A DNA stretch of 31,176 nt from a virus (IMGVR_UViG_3300030099_004318:1-31176); one strand, 5' to 3'. Positions 14,036-22,421 are shown, counted from the stretch's first letter. Numbers and translations: made by a program. The notes: a model not told the origin generated them from the sequence alone.

Positions 14036-16390
14036 ATGCCAAGTTTCGTTATACCAGTAAGAATAGACGCCAAAGGAGTTACTAAAGGATTAAATAATAT
14101 CTCATCTAAATTTAAAACTTTAGGAAGAAATTTAACTTTAGGAGTTACACTTCCTCTTGCAGGTATTGCAACAGCAGCAAGTCGGATGGCACTTACATTT
14201 GACGAATCTTTAACAAAAATTAACACTTTAGTAGGAGTTAGTAAATCAGAGATTCAAGGAATGAGAAGCGAGGTAATGAAGATTGCAGGTGCTACCGCAC
14301 AAGCTCCAAACGAATTAGCCGACGCATTATTTACAGTTACTTCCGCAGGGTTAAGAGGAAAAGAAGCTATGCAGGTTTTAGAGATGGCAGCCAAAGGAAG
14401 TGCAAGTGGTTTAGGAGAAACTAAAACAGTTGCACAGGCATTAACTGGTATTATGCAATCATACGCAAAATCTGGTATGACAGCTTCACAGGCAACAGAT
14501 ATTTTAACAGCTACCGTAAGAGCAGGTAATTTAGAAGCGTCTGAATTAGCTCCTGTGTTAGGTAGAGTTACAGGTATTGCAGCACAGTTAGGAATTGGAT
14601 TTGATGAAGTTGGTGCTTCAATAGCAACATTTACTAGACTAGGAGTAAATAGTGCAGAAGCTGTTACGGGTTTATCTGGAATAATGAATGGATTAGTTAA
14701 ACCTACCGACCAGACTAGAGATGCTCTAGCTACATTAAATATGAGCATGGATGGTCTTAGAGAGTCAATAAAAGAAAAAGGATTAGCAGCAACATTAGTA
14801 GATTTAGTATCAAAAGTAGGAGATAATCAAGATGTAATAGGAGAATTAATTCCTAATGTAAGGGCTTTATCTGCTGTGTTAGGTACTGCAGGAGCACAAG
14901 GCGAAGATTATGTTAAAGTAGCAAATGAAATTTCAAACTCTACTGGTTTAGCAAATCAAGTTTTTGAAGATACAGCTAAAAGTTCTGCATTTCAATTTAA
15001 ACAATCTTTAAATCAATTAGCAGTAGTTGGAACTGAAATTGGAAGTATGTTATTACCGCCTTTAGTAAAAGCCGCAAAATTTGTAGGAGATTTAGTTAAA
15101 GGTTTTATGTCGTTAGACGGAACGACAAAAACTTTAGTTATTGGTTTAGCTGCAGTTGCTGCAGCGGCAGGACCATTGATAACAGCTTTTGGACTTTTAA
15201 TGTCTCCTATTGGTTTAATAATAGCAGGTATTACAGCTTTAGGTGTAATTGTGTTTAAAAATTTTAATTCTATAATAAGTTTTGTTACAAGTGTAATTAA
15301 TTCATTTATTACTTTATATAATACTACACTTACTGTAAGATTAGGTTTTGAAGGAATAAAATTTATTGCAAAATCTGTTTTTGGATTTTTAAAATTACAA
15401 TTAACAAACGCAATATCAATTTTTAAAAATTTAGGATTAATTATTAAATTAGTTTTTCAACGTAGGTTTTCAGAAATTCCAGACTTAGTTAAACAAGCCT
15501 TCACAACGGTTAAAGATGACACAAAAGAATTTGGACAAGATGTAGCAGAAAATTTTAAAGACGGTTTAAAAAACACTTTAACTGGAACTTTACAACACGT
15601 TACAGAAGAAGGAATAAAAAAAGGCTTAGGAAATGCTGTTGATAATTCATTAGATTTTGTAAAAGGTGTAGCAACAAAAATAACATCTGCTATGGGAATT
15701 GGAATGAGTGGTGGAGATACAGATGAAGGCGAAGGTGAAGGAGAAGGAGAAATAAAAGGACCTACTGAAGTTATAGCAGATAGTATAGAAAAAGGAACTG
15801 AAAAAACAGAAAGTGCGTTTTCAAAATTTTTTAATGGATTTGATTTAAATAAAGAAAAGTTAGGAAATCTTGTTAATGAATTAAATGTAGCAATTCAACA
15901 AGGTATAGGAAATATGATTGGGGGAATTGCTGTTGCTATTGGTACTGGCTCAAATGTTATGGGTGCTTTTTTAGAAATGATGGGAGGATTTATGGTTGAT
16001 ATCGGTAAAATGTTTATTAAATTCGGTGTAGCTCAATTTACTTTTATTCAAACTTTGAAAAAAGCTAATCCATTTTTACTTATAGCAGCAGGAGCAGCAT
16101 TAGTAGCAGTCGGTTCAATGATTAGAAGTAAAATGGCAAAAAAAGCAAGTGGAGCAGATAGTGGAGGAAGTGGAGGTTCTTCAAGGGGTGTTACTGCTTT
16201 TGCTGATGGTGGTATTGTAACAGGACCAACACTAGGTCTTGTTGGAGAAGCAGGACCGGAAGCAATTATACCTTTGGATAGACTAGGAAGTGTTATGGGA
16301 CAACAAAAAGGTGAATTTGTACTTAGAGGAACAGATTTAGTTTTAGCTATGGATAGAGCACAAAATTTTAAATCAAGAATAACCGGTTAA
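14036..16390 (+). CDS. Tape measure protein
   Basis: This 784-residue protein sets tail length. The N-terminal third carries the TP901-type phage tail tape measure core: MALTFDESLTKINTLVGVS, ELADALFTVTSAGLRG, ATVRAGNLEASELAPVLGRV and GVNSAEAVTGLSGIMNGL. Hydrophobic segments at about residues 365-420 and 677-695 may cross or enter the host membrane during DNA injection. A short Gly-Glu repeat lies near 565, and the C-terminus has the common GPTLGLVGEAGPEAIIPL motif (about 729-746). At the usual rule of about 0.15 nm per residue the tail would be near 118 nm, an inference. Confidence 0.93.
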   Translation: MPSFVIPVRIDAKGVTKGLNNISSKFKTLGRNLTLGVTLPLAGIATAASRMALTFDESLTKINTLVGVSKSEIQGMRSEVMKIAGATAQAPNELADALFTVTSAGLRGKEAMQVLEMAAKGSASGLGETKTVAQALTGIMQSYAKSGMTASQATDILTATVRAGNLEASELAPVLGRVTGIAAQLGIGFDEVGASIATFTRLGVNSAEAVTGLSGIMNGLVKPTDQTRDALATLNMSMDGLRESIKEKGLAATLVDLVSKVGDNQDVIGELIPNVRALSAVLGTAGAQGEDYVKVANEISNSTGLANQVFEDTAKSSAFQFKQSLNQLAVVGTEIGSMLLPPLVKAAKFVGDLVKGFMSLDGTTKTLVIGLAAVAAAAGPLITAFGLLMSPIGLIIAGITALGVIVFKNFNSIISFVTSVINSFITLYNTTLTVRLGFEGIKFIAKSVFGFLKLQLTNAISIFKNLGLIIKLVFQRRFSEIPDLVKQAFTTVKDDTKEFGQDVAENFKDGLKNTLTGTLQHVTEEGIKKGLGNAVDNSLDFVKGVATKITSAMGIGMSGGDTDEGEGEGEGEIKGPTEVIADSIEKGTEKTESAFSKFFNGFDLNKEKLGNLVNELNVAIQQGIGNMIGGIAVAIGTGSNVMGAFLEMMGGFMVDIGKMFIKFGVAQFTFIQTLKKANPFLLIAAGAALVAVGSMIRSKMAKKASGADSGGSGGSSRGVTAFADGGIVTGPTLGLVGEAGPEAIIPLDRLGSVMGQQKGEFVLRGTDLVLAMDRAQNFKSRITG

Positions 16391-16394
16391 TGAT

Positions 16395-18758
16395 ATGGCT
16401 TACGGACTTAGATTTCAAGATGATTTTTTTGATGTTGATGAACACAAATGGAAATTAAGAATATATAAAAAAGATTTTACAGGTGATGTAGAAAACAATA
16501 CTTTAACACTAGGACCAAACGCAGCTAAAGTAACATGGGAACAAAAAAATGATAATTTTTTCGACCCTATAATTGGAAGTTCCTGTGAAATATCTATGTA
16601 TGTTACTGCTGATTCTGGTGGTACATTTTGGGAAAACGAGGACAGTAATTGGGAAGCGGCTAATTTTGCATGGGAAGAAACAAATTTTGATTTCGTAGCT
16701 CCTATAGATGACAGAGAATATAAAATAGAATTATTATATGCTCATACAGGTGGTACAGCAACATCAACCACAACAAATAAATTAGTAGATAGTTCAGCAA
16801 CATTTACTTCATTAGTAAAAGTTGGTGATATTGTTTTTAATTTAACAGACACTACATATGCTTCAGTAAACAGTATAGATGATGCTAATACTTTAACCTT
16901 ATCTAGCAATATTTTTACAAGTGGTGAAGAATATATGATTTACAGTTCTTATTGGGTTGGTTTTATTATACAAGACCAATATACTTTACCGTTAAAACCT
17001 TTTCCATATTTAATTAATTTTTATGCTAGTGATTTGATTGGAACATTAGATGGATACTCTTATGCAGGAACTACGGAAAGACCTAATTGTATGGAAGTAA
17101 TTAAAGAATGTATGAAAAATATAAACGAGCAAAATGCAGGAGGAGATTCTAATGCTGCACTACAGTTAGATTATCAAACTTTATGTAGAATAAAACCAAA
17201 TACATCTGCAAGTGATGGCGACCCTTTTTTACAAACTTATATAAGAAGCAAAGAAGCAATGAATGATGAAAATGATATTGCTGTAGATTGTAAAACAATA
17301 TTAGAATCGATTTTACAAATGTTTAATTGTAGAATGTTTCAAAGTGGAGGAAAATGGGTGATAATATCAAATGATGCTATGGCTTTAAGTTCTTATTCTG
17401 GAACTGGAAAAGTTTTTAATAACTATGATTATGATAATGTTTCATCTTCTACAGGAACAACAAGTTTAACTTCTCCAACTAAAAATATAAATAGCAGCCA
17501 ATCAAATGATACTATTCAACCAATGAATAATGATTTATTAAAAATATTAAAAAGACCTTGTGTAACGCAAAGAACAAATATTAGAATAAAAGATATGTTA
17601 CATAATGAAATAACTAACGGTACTTTTGAATCGGTAGCTGCTGCTTCTGGAAGCACTCCAAGTTGGGGAAAAAATATAAATAATTGGACTGTAAGTGGCG
17701 GCTCAACTAGTTCAACAGAATACGCAGTTAATTCTACTGCTGCTGATACTTCTGGGTGGCCTGTGGTAGTTTATGGTATTCCACCTGCGGCAGGAGTTTA
17801 TTCAATGATTACAATCGGAAATGAAGGTACTGCATTTAATACAGAAATTTTAAAAAACACAACTGGTTCAATTGATAATATTGGAGGTAATATTATTTTT
17901 AAATTTTCTCATTATGCTTATGACCCAAGCTATTCGGCTTCAACTGCTTTAAATTATTCTATAAGGTATCAGTTTAAAGTAGGAAGTTATTATTGGAATA
18001 ATAGCGGACAAGAATGGACAACAAATGCCACTAACGGTCGTAATACAATTATAGGTTCTGTAGCACAAGAATGGATTGAAAATACAGTAACAATGTCTCA
18101 GCCTCCAGTTTCTGGAGCTTTAGAAATAATATATTATAGAAGTGAAGAGGATGCTTACTCTAGTTCTAATTTTAGAATGTATTTTGATAATGTAATTATT
18201 TTACCAGAAACAGCGTCAGAATATTTTTCTACAAAAGTTAATATAACAAAAGCTCCATATGTAGAAAATAGCGGTGTTATTAAAACTTTTGATAATCGTT
18301 TTGGTCAATTACAAGATATTATTTATTCAAATGCTTTGGTAAATTCTTCTGGTACAGCTATAACTCATTATACTTATTTTGACAATACAATTATATCTTC
18401 GGTTATGCAATTAGAAACAATGATGAATGTTTTAAGGTTAAATGATTTAGCAGAAAGCAATGATTTATTTGAGGGTACTTTTAGAAAAGTAAATACAACT
18501 GCAATTAATCCAAGTGGTAATAGAGTAAATAGTTTAACTCCAATAGATATGCTTACTAAACCTAAAATGAATTTTACATCTATAAGTGGTTTGAATAATG
18601 AATTAGCAATTGACAGATTAACTTTTGAAGTTACTAAAAATAGGTATTCATTAAATACTCATACTCCAAAAAATATTTCAAATGAAACTCCAGTTAATAG
18701 CACTAGTGATATAGTATATAATAGAAATTTTTATCAACATAAACCAGAAACTGACTAA
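16395..18758 (+). CDS. Tail tip / baseplate protein
   Basis: This 787-residue protein follows the tape measure and ends the structural block, so it probably combines distal-tail and tail-tip roles. It begins MAYGLRFQDDFFDVDEHKWK, has an aromatic-rich N-terminal beta domain (residues 1-120), then an inserted Thr/Ser-rich beta module around 120-180 with SSATFTSLVKVGDIVFN and NTLTLSSNIFTSGEEYMIYS, a helical segment with CMEVIKECMKNINEQ near 235, and a carbohydrate-binding-like beta region in the second half. The inserted module resembles small modules I recall from other marine phage structural proteins. Specific function is inferred from position. Confidence 0.72.
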   Translation: MAYGLRFQDDFFDVDEHKWKLRIYKKDFTGDVENNTLTLGPNAAKVTWEQKNDNFFDPIIGSSCEISMYVTADSGGTFWENEDSNWEAANFAWEETNFDFVAPIDDREYKIELLYAHTGGTATSTTTNKLVDSSATFTSLVKVGDIVFNLTDTTYASVNSIDDANTLTLSSNIFTSGEEYMIYSSYWVGFIIQDQYTLPLKPFPYLINFYASDLIGTLDGYSYAGTTERPNCMEVIKECMKNINEQNAGGDSNAALQLDYQTLCRIKPNTSASDGDPFLQTYIRSKEAMNDENDIAVDCKTILESILQMFNCRMFQSGGKWVIISNDAMALSSYSGTGKVFNNYDYDNVSSSTGTTSLTSPTKNINSSQSNDTIQPMNNDLLKILKRPCVTQRTNIRIKDMLHNEITNGTFESVAAASGSTPSWGKNINNWTVSGGSTSSTEYAVNSTAADTSGWPVVVYGIPPAAGVYSMITIGNEGTAFNTEILKNTTGSIDNIGGNIIFKFSHYAYDPSYSASTALNYSIRYQFKVGSYYWNNSGQEWTTNATNGRNTIIGSVAQEWIENTVTMSQPPVSGALEIIYYRSEEDAYSSSNFRMYFDNVIILPETASEYFSTKVNITKAPYVENSGVIKTFDNRFGQLQDIIYSNALVNSSGTAITHYTYFDNTIISSVMQLETMMNVLRLNDLAESNDLFEGTFRKVNTTAINPSGNRVNSLTPIDMLTKPKMNFTSISGLNNELAIDRLTFEVTKNRYSLNTHTPKNISNETPVNSTSDIVYNRNFYQHKPETD

Positions 18759-18782
18759 TATATTTTTTTAATTGAAAATAAA

Positions 18783-18851
18783 TTATTAAATTAATTATTT
18801 TAATTATTATTTTTTCATTGAGAAAAAAATAATAATTAAATAATTTAATAA
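18783..18851. repeat. Long A/T inverted repeat between late and early regions
   Basis: The arms 18783-18816 and 18822-18851 fold into a stem of 11 bp, a 4-base bulge and about 18 more bp around a loop of about 5 bases; weaker pairing continues outwards to about 18773 and 18862. It lies in a 211-base gene-free gap at the junction between structural and early genes. It could be a bidirectional-type terminator or part of a replication origin; no other feature except a promoter is seen in this gap. Confidence 0.65.
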
Positions 18852-18920
18852 ATATATTTTTCAGTATATTATATACCTCTTTATTTGTTTAGATAATTTT
18901 TTATAAATAATTATATTTTT

Positions 18921-18951
18921 TTTGTTATTATAAAAAAAATTATTAACTTTA
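18921..18951 (+). promoter_or_regulatory. Promoter for the early region
   Basis: TTTG (18921-18924), a 19-base spacer and TAACTTTA (18944-18951) resemble the Bacteroidetes consensus with A for G at the last position. It lies 18 bases before the HTH gene and is the only good promoter in the intergenic gap. Confidence 0.55.
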
Positions 18952-18969
18952 TGTTCTAAATAATTTTAT

Positions 18970-19164
18970 ATGTTACTACAAAGATTACAATTAGAATATA
19001 GATTAAAGGAATTGGAATTAACAAAACAAAGATTAGCAAAAAAGATAAATGTTACTCCAATGACTTTGCAGAATAAATTTAAAAATCCAGAATCATTTAA
19101 ACTTTCTGAATTAAAAAGTATGGTTAAATGTGGATTTCTAAAATCATTAATTATCGACTTATGA
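18970..19164 (+). CDS. Cro/C1-type helix-turn-helix regulator
   Basis: The 64-residue protein is little more than a DNA-binding domain: LKELELTKQRLAKKINVTPMTLQNKF (about residues 13-38) contains the helix-turn-helix, with QRLAKKINVTPMTLQNKF spaced as in Cro/XRE proteins, followed by a short helix (KLSELKSMV). It is the first gene of the early transcript and probably regulates that promoter. The absence of an integrase or a divergent repressor argues against a lysogeny switch. Its stop overlaps the next start by ATGA. Confidence 0.75.
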   Translation: MLLQRLQLEYRLKELELTKQRLAKKINVTPMTLQNKFKNPESFKLSELKSMVKCGFLKSLIIDL

Positions 19165-19346
19165 TAAATGATACACAAAAACAAATAATAAGACAATCTT
19201 CTTTAAAAGCTGCAATAGATTTTCATAAATTAAATGGTAAGCAAAATATTTCAGAAAGCGAAATATTAGACACAGCTTATAATTTTGGATTCTGGTGTTT
19301 TACTGGAGAGAAGATTGGTGAGAATAATAATAAACTTTTAAAATAA
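19161..19346 (+). CDS. Small early protein, function unknown
   Basis: I choose ATG 19161 (MINDTQKQIIRQS), which overlaps the HTH stop by ATGA, over an in-frame ATG 33 bases upstream that lies inside the HTH gene. The 61-residue product is helical with SLKAAIDFHKLNGKQNISESEILDTAYNFG in two parts and an aromatic FWCFTGE near the end. I do not recognise a family. It sits next to the SSB-like gene, so a replication or recombination role is possible. Confidence 0.65.
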   Translation: MINDTQKQIIRQSSLKAAIDFHKLNGKQNISESEILDTAYNFGFWCFTGEKIGENNNKLLK

Positions 19347-19352
19347 AATAAC

Positions 19353-19613
19353 ATGAATAAATTTAAAAACAAAAACGGTTATGGTTCTTTATTTGTAAAT
19401 AATTACAAAGAAAAAGAAACACAACCAGATTATAAAGGAAATATAGTATTACAAGATGGTACTGAAAAGGAAATAGCAGGATGGAAAAAACAAGACAAAA
19501 ATGGTAAATACTTTTTATCATTACATTTAAGCGATGTATATATAAAGAAAGTTGATAACGAAAGTAAAGTTAATAACGAAACTAAAAAGGAATCTTCGGA
19601 TTTACCTTTTTAA
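19353..19613 (+). CDS. SSB-like small protein with acidic DLPF tail
   Basis: The 86-residue protein has a beta-rich core with NKNGYGSLFVNNY, QPDYKGNIVL, GTEKEIAGWKK and GKYFLSLHLSDVYI, a pattern like small OB-fold/DUF736-type proteins, then a polar linker and the C-terminal ESSDLPF. That ending imitates the acidic DIPF/DLPF tip by which single-stranded-DNA-binding proteins recruit partners. It is followed by a RecE-like exonuclease. I infer single-strand DNA binding; the core is shorter than a standard SSB (about 110 residues). Confidence 0.55.
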   Translation: MNKFKNKNGYGSLFVNNYKEKETQPDYKGNIVLQDGTEKEIAGWKKQDKNGKYFLSLHLSDVYIKKVDNESKVNNETKKESSDLPF

Positions 19614-19626
19614 TATTTATAGTTTG

Positions 19627-19660
19627 TTTGGAGTATAATTAATTGGGTGTAATAACTTTA
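19627..19660 (+). promoter_or_regulatory. Promoter whose -7 box lies inside a terminator loop
   Basis: TTTG (19627-19630), a 22-base spacer and TAACTTTA (19653-19660) resemble the early promoter before the HTH gene. The -7 box is the first part of the loop of the terminator hairpin at 19645-19683, so transcripts from here would lack its 5' arm. Confidence 0.4.
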
Positions 19661-19690
19661 TGTAGTGTTTGGTTTTTACGCCCTTTTTTT
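19645..19690 (+). terminator. Terminator hairpin ending at the next start codon
   Basis: GGGTGTAA (19645-19652) pairs with TTACGCCC (19676-19683) with one G-T pair and a 23-base loop, followed by seven T residues (19684-19690). The exonuclease ATG begins at the next base, 19691. It should stop readthrough from the HTH-SSB transcript. Confidence 0.65.
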
Positions 19691-20449
19691 ATGAAAAAAA
19701 TTAAAGACAGCAACGAAGAATATCATTCACATAATAGCATATCTGCTAGTGGATTAAAAATAATTTATAAACAATCCGTTTATCATTATTTAAACCAAGA
19801 ACCTTACACGTCCAAAGCTATGAATTTTGGAACAGCAGTACATAGTGTTTTATTAGATGATGAAGTTGATTTAATAAAAACCTTACCACAGTTAGATTTA
19901 AGATATAAAAAAGACAAACAAATCAAACAAGACTTTATTAAAAAAAATAAAAACAAAATTATTATATCACATAAAGAAAATATAGCTCTAAAAAATGTAA
20001 TTGATAATTATAGAAAACATAATACTGCTATGGATATAATAGACAATTTAGATGAAAAAGAATATAGTTATTACGGTACAATAGACGGGGTTCCAGTGAG
20101 AGTTCGTCCAGACGGTATAAAGTTTAACAAACATATTATAGATATAAAAACCTGTCAAGATGCTTCGCCTAAAGCATTTAGAAATGCAATATATAATTTT
20201 AGTTATCATTTACAAGCCTGTTTCTACAGTGAAGCTCTAGGTTATGACCCTGCAAATTTTCGTTTTATTGCTGTCGAGAATAAGTTTCCATATCAAATAG
20301 AAATTTATTCTATGGGTGAAACTATGATTGAATATGGTAAAAAAGCATGGAGAGATGCTTTACAAAAATGGAAAAATTATTTAGATACAGGTAAAGTAGG
20401 TGGTTTTATTTGGGATAATTATAATGATGATAAAAGTTTAATATTATGA
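19691..20449 (+). CDS. RecE-like PD-(D/E)XK exonuclease (DUF3799 / exonuclease VIII type)
   Basis: The start chosen is ATG 19691, after the terminator; an in-frame TTG at 19643 would read through the hairpin. The 252-residue protein follows the E. coli RecE C-terminal domain: SISASGLKIIY (residues 16-26), the MNFGTAVHSVLL helix with His51, GTIDGVPVRVRPDGI (129-143, Asp141), IIDIKT (149-154, Asp151 and Lys153) and the closing YHLQACFYSEAL. It should degrade one DNA strand 5' to 3' to make recombination substrates. No RecT-like annealing protein is recognisable nearby; the SSB-like protein or a host factor may substitute. Ends in an ATGA overlap. Confidence 0.87.
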   Translation: MKKIKDSNEEYHSHNSISASGLKIIYKQSVYHYLNQEPYTSKAMNFGTAVHSVLLDDEVDLIKTLPQLDLRYKKDKQIKQDFIKKNKNKIIISHKENIALKNVIDNYRKHNTAMDIIDNLDEKEYSYYGTIDGVPVRVRPDGIKFNKHIIDIKTCQDASPKAFRNAIYNFSYHLQACFYSEALGYDPANFRFIAVENKFPYQIEIYSMGETMIEYGKKAWRDALQKWKNYLDTGKVGGFIWDNYNDDKSLIL

Positions 20450-20688
20450 CAGCTGAAGAATTAAGTAAACACGAAACTAGAATATACTACGGTACATATG
20501 AAAGTAATAAAAATATAAGACAAAGAATTGATACTTATATGCAAAAAATGGCAAGTATCGAATCTAATTTAGGCATAGATTCTACAACAGAAGAAAAGGA
20601 AAAAGCCAAACAAGAACAGTTAATTTTGTTAGCTAAGATAAAAGAATTAGACCCTTTAAAATATGATATTTTAAAAAAAGTTATATGA
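20446..20688 (+). CDS. Small helical protein, function unknown
   Basis: The 80-residue product (MTAEELSKHETRIYYGTYES...) is largely helical with a possible coiled coil over residues 45-70 and no cysteine, membrane segment or recognisable motif. It overlaps both the exonuclease stop and the following start by ATGA, so it belongs to the recombination sub-operon. Confidence 0.65.
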   Translation: MTAEELSKHETRIYYGTYESNKNIRQRIDTYMQKMASIESNLGIDSTTEEKEKAKQEQLILLAKIKELDPLKYDILKKVI

Positions 20689-21011
20689 CACAAAAAGAGT
20701 TTGATAAAATTAAAACTAATTTGTCTCATTTGTCTCATGAGATAATGGAAGGTAAAAGACCAGAATATACCAATGAAAGTTTAGATGTTTTACAAAATTT
20801 TAAAAACACAGCAGAAAAACTAAACATATCTCCGTTAAAAGTTTGGAGTGTTTTTTTTGATAAACAACTACAAAGCATATTTACACATACCTGTAATGCT
20901 TCTTTAAAAAAATCTGAAACAATAGAATCAAGATTTTGTGATGTAATTAATTATTGTTATTTAGGATATGCTCTATTTTTAGAAAGAGATAATGAAAAAA
21001 AAAATAATTAA
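20685..21011 (+). CDS. All-helical phage protein, DUF1599/MazG-like pattern
   Basis: The 108-residue protein contains GKRPEYTNESLDVLQNFKN, then LNISPLKVWSVFFDKQLQSI and ESRFCDVINYCYLGYALF. The order (tyrosine-containing loop, helix with ASN/ASP-Val-Leu-x-Asn-Phe, xVWxVxFxKx, then ESRxxDxINY) is one I associate with DUF1599 (nucleotide-modification-associated) and MazG-like helical phage proteins. If so it may act on nucleotides or nucleotide derivatives, which would fit a phage that remodels guanine, but enzymatic residues cannot be confirmed by eye. Confidence 0.55.
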   Translation: MTQKEFDKIKTNLSHLSHEIMEGKRPEYTNESLDVLQNFKNTAEKLNISPLKVWSVFFDKQLQSIFTHTCNASLKKSETIESRFCDVINYCYLGYALFLERDNEKKNN

Positions 21012-21117
21012 AATAATAGCTGTTTTCTTATTAGGAATATTAACTTTACTATATGTCGGGAATAACATCAAGGCGAAAGGGACACGATTACGAAAGGAAA
21101 GTGCGATTGGAATTTAG
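20992..21117 (+). CDS. 41-residue membrane micro-protein
   Basis: ATG 20992 overlaps the end of the preceding gene and reads to TAG 21115-21117. The peptide starts MKKKIIKIIAVFLLGILTLL, a membrane helix at about 5-23, followed by a short basic tail. It overlaps the following nuclease gene by 65 bases in another frame. Hydrophobicity and position are its only support. Confidence 0.4.
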   Translation: MKKKIIKIIAVFLLGILTLLYVGNNIKAKGTRLRKESAIGI

Positions 21118-21403
21118 AAAAATGGGATGGAAGTATTGTGAAACTTCAAGATATGCCAGTAAAAAAATAGATGATGCTAAAATAGATTTAGTAAGAACTG
21201 AACCTTTTGCAATACAATGTAAAGCAACTGCAAACAATCCAAGCTATCATAAAATATTAAAACAGATGCGACCTAATATGCCATTATATAAAATCATTTA
21301 TCATAAAAGATTAAATGATTCTGAATACGTTATAATGGAAAAAAACGACTGGCTTGAGATTCTAGAGATGTTAGTCGAAAATAAAATCATAAAACCTTAT
21401 TAA
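21053..21403 (+). CDS. Hjc/VRR-like PD-(D/E)XK nuclease (possible Holliday junction resolvase)
   Basis: The 116-residue protein has SRRKGHDYERKVRLEFRK at the N-terminus (Glu14), a basic arginine loop (SRYASKK), IDLVR (Asp45) and AIQCKA (Gln55, Lys57). This E...D...(E/Q)xK arrangement with a leading RxKGxxxER helix is typical of archaeal-type Holliday junction resolvases and small phage endonucleases. Gln in place of Glu in the third motif is tolerated in this superfamily. A role in resolving recombination or replication intermediates fits the RecE-like neighbour. A T-poor promoter region follows it. Confidence 0.78.
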   Translation: MSGITSRRKGHDYERKVRLEFRKMGWKYCETSRYASKKIDDAKIDLVRTEPFAIQCKATANNPSYHKILKQMRPNMPLYKIIYHKRLNDSEYVIMEKNDWLEILEMLVENKIIKPY

Positions 21404-21431
21404 AAAAAAATTATAAAAAAGTATAATTTTT

Positions 21432-21463
21432 TTTGTATATATAAAAAAATATATATATCTTTA
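21432..21463 (+). promoter_or_regulatory. Early promoter, copy 1 of a duplicated promoter-leader
   Basis: TTTG (21432-21435), a 20-base spacer and TATCTTTA (21456-21463), 29 bases before ATG 21493. From the -7 box to the start codon the sequence is identical to 23523-23558 apart from four extra bases (AATT). Confidence 0.62.
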
Positions 21464-21495
21464 TATTATAATTAATTAAAACAAATAATAAAATG
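21456..21495 (+). repeat. Duplicated promoter-leader, copy 1
   Basis: This 40-base block, from the -7 box through ATG, recurs at 23523-23558 with a single 4-base length difference. The shared part includes the leader ending in AACAAATAATAAAATG, so both transcription and translation start signals are copied. Confidence 0.85.
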
Positions 21496-21699
21496 AAAAC
21501 AATAGAAACAAAAAATATAACAAAATTTAGAATTGAAAATCAATTTGAAACTCAATTCCAAAACTCATGGGATGAGGTTTGGATAGTAAATCATTTAAAG
21601 GATATACAAGAAGGAGATTTTTGGACAACTTTTATATTTGAAGATTTAGATACTAGCCAAGAAGGATGGTTAGAAACTTTAGAAAGCGGTTTAGAATAG
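21493..21699 (+). CDS. Small acidic early protein, function unknown
   Basis: The 68-residue product (MKTIETKNITKFRIENQFET...) is acidic and tryptophan-rich (WDEVWIVNHL, DFWTTFIFEDLDTSQEGW). It is the first gene after the duplicated early promoter. Small acidic early proteins of phages often bind and inhibit host proteins, but nothing specific supports that here. Confidence 0.68.
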   Translation: MKTIETKNITKFRIENQFETQFQNSWDEVWIVNHLKDIQEGDFWTTFIFEDLDTSQEGWLETLESGLE

Positions 21700-21717
21700 T
21701 TTATAATAATAAATAAA

Positions 21718-22026
21718 ATGGAAATATACAACTTAGATAATCCAGCATACTTAGAAGCTAAGGGACTGGCAAAAGTTTGGAAAGCATATTATAAAAATGC
21801 AAAATTAGATAATTGGTCAACTAACCGTGAAGAAATAATGGAAGTTGGTTTTAACCAAAACAGTGGTTATGTTTATATAGCACTTGAAAATGGTATTAGT
21901 ATAGCCTCTGCGTTTGGTCAAAGTGTAGAGTATATTGTAACAAATATGGATAATGGTGAAGAATATTTTTTAGATTCTTATAGTGAAGCAGAAAATAAAT
22001 TAAAAGAATTATATGAAACATATTAG
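21718..22026 (+). CDS. Small early protein, function unknown
   Basis: The 102-residue protein starts with MEIYNLDNPAYLEAKGLAKVW and has a Tyr-rich helical first half, a beta segment NSGYVYIALENGISIAS in the middle and an acidic end. I do not recognise a family. It lies 18 bases after the preceding gene and overlaps the following micro-gene by 14 bases. Confidence 0.68.
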   Translation: MEIYNLDNPAYLEAKGLAKVWKAYYKNAKLDNWSTNREEIMEVGFNQNSGYVYIALENGISIASAFGQSVEYIVTNMDNGEEYFLDSYSEAENKLKELYETY

Positions 22027-22156
22027 TAAAATTATAAAATATTCAGATGCTTATAAGCAGATGAAAAAAACAAAATCTAAAAAAAACAATTTAGATGTTT
22101 TATTTCAAGATTTTGGAAATGCGTACAGTTCAATTTATAACTTAAAAAAAAAATAA
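22013..22156 (+). CDS. 47-residue basic micro-protein
   Basis: A short frame from ATG 22013 to TAA 22154-22156 encodes a lysine-rich peptide (MKHISKIIKYSDAYKQMKK...) with no hydrophobic segment. It fills the space between two neighbours, overlapping the first and leaving one base before the next ATG, which is the main reason to accept it. Confidence 0.5.
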   Translation: MKHISKIIKYSDAYKQMKKTKSKKNNLDVLFQDFGNAYSSIYNLKKK

Positions 22157-22157
22157 A

Positions 22158-22421
22158 ATGAATACAGTAGAATTTAAATATGATGTTTTTTTATTTAAAA
22201 CAGATTATGAATATCAAAAAGGTTTAACAGGAGATAATTATTTACAGCCAGATGATAATGATAAAATAGATATAGATAGAACATTTATGATTGGATATGT
22301 AACAGAAAATGGAGAAGAATTAATGTTAAAAATTCCTGCTGATGTTACTTATATTCTACATAAAAATGTAGAAATAGCAAGAGATGAAGCTATAGAAAAA
22401 CAAATTAAATGTTTATGTTAA
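22158..22421 (+). CDS. Small early protein, function unknown
   Basis: The 87-residue acidic protein (MNTVEFKYDVFLFKTDYEYQ...) has a beta-rich first part, an Asp-rich loop (PDDNDKIDIDRTF), a MIGYVTENGEELMLKIPADV segment and a C-terminal Cys-x-Cys ending (KCLC). No family recognised. It overlaps the next micro-gene by 7 bases. Confidence 0.65.
   Translation: MNTVEFKYDVFLFKTDYEYQKGLTGDNYLQPDDNDKIDIDRTFMIGYVTENGEELMLKIPADVTYILHKNVEIARDEAIEKQIKCLC

Noticed and set aside
14254-14748. 164-residue open frame on the minus strand
   Set aside because: It lies wholly within the tape measure gene, which has clear family motifs; its composition (Ala/Pro/Val-rich) is a mirror of that gene's codons and it has no promoter or neighbour.
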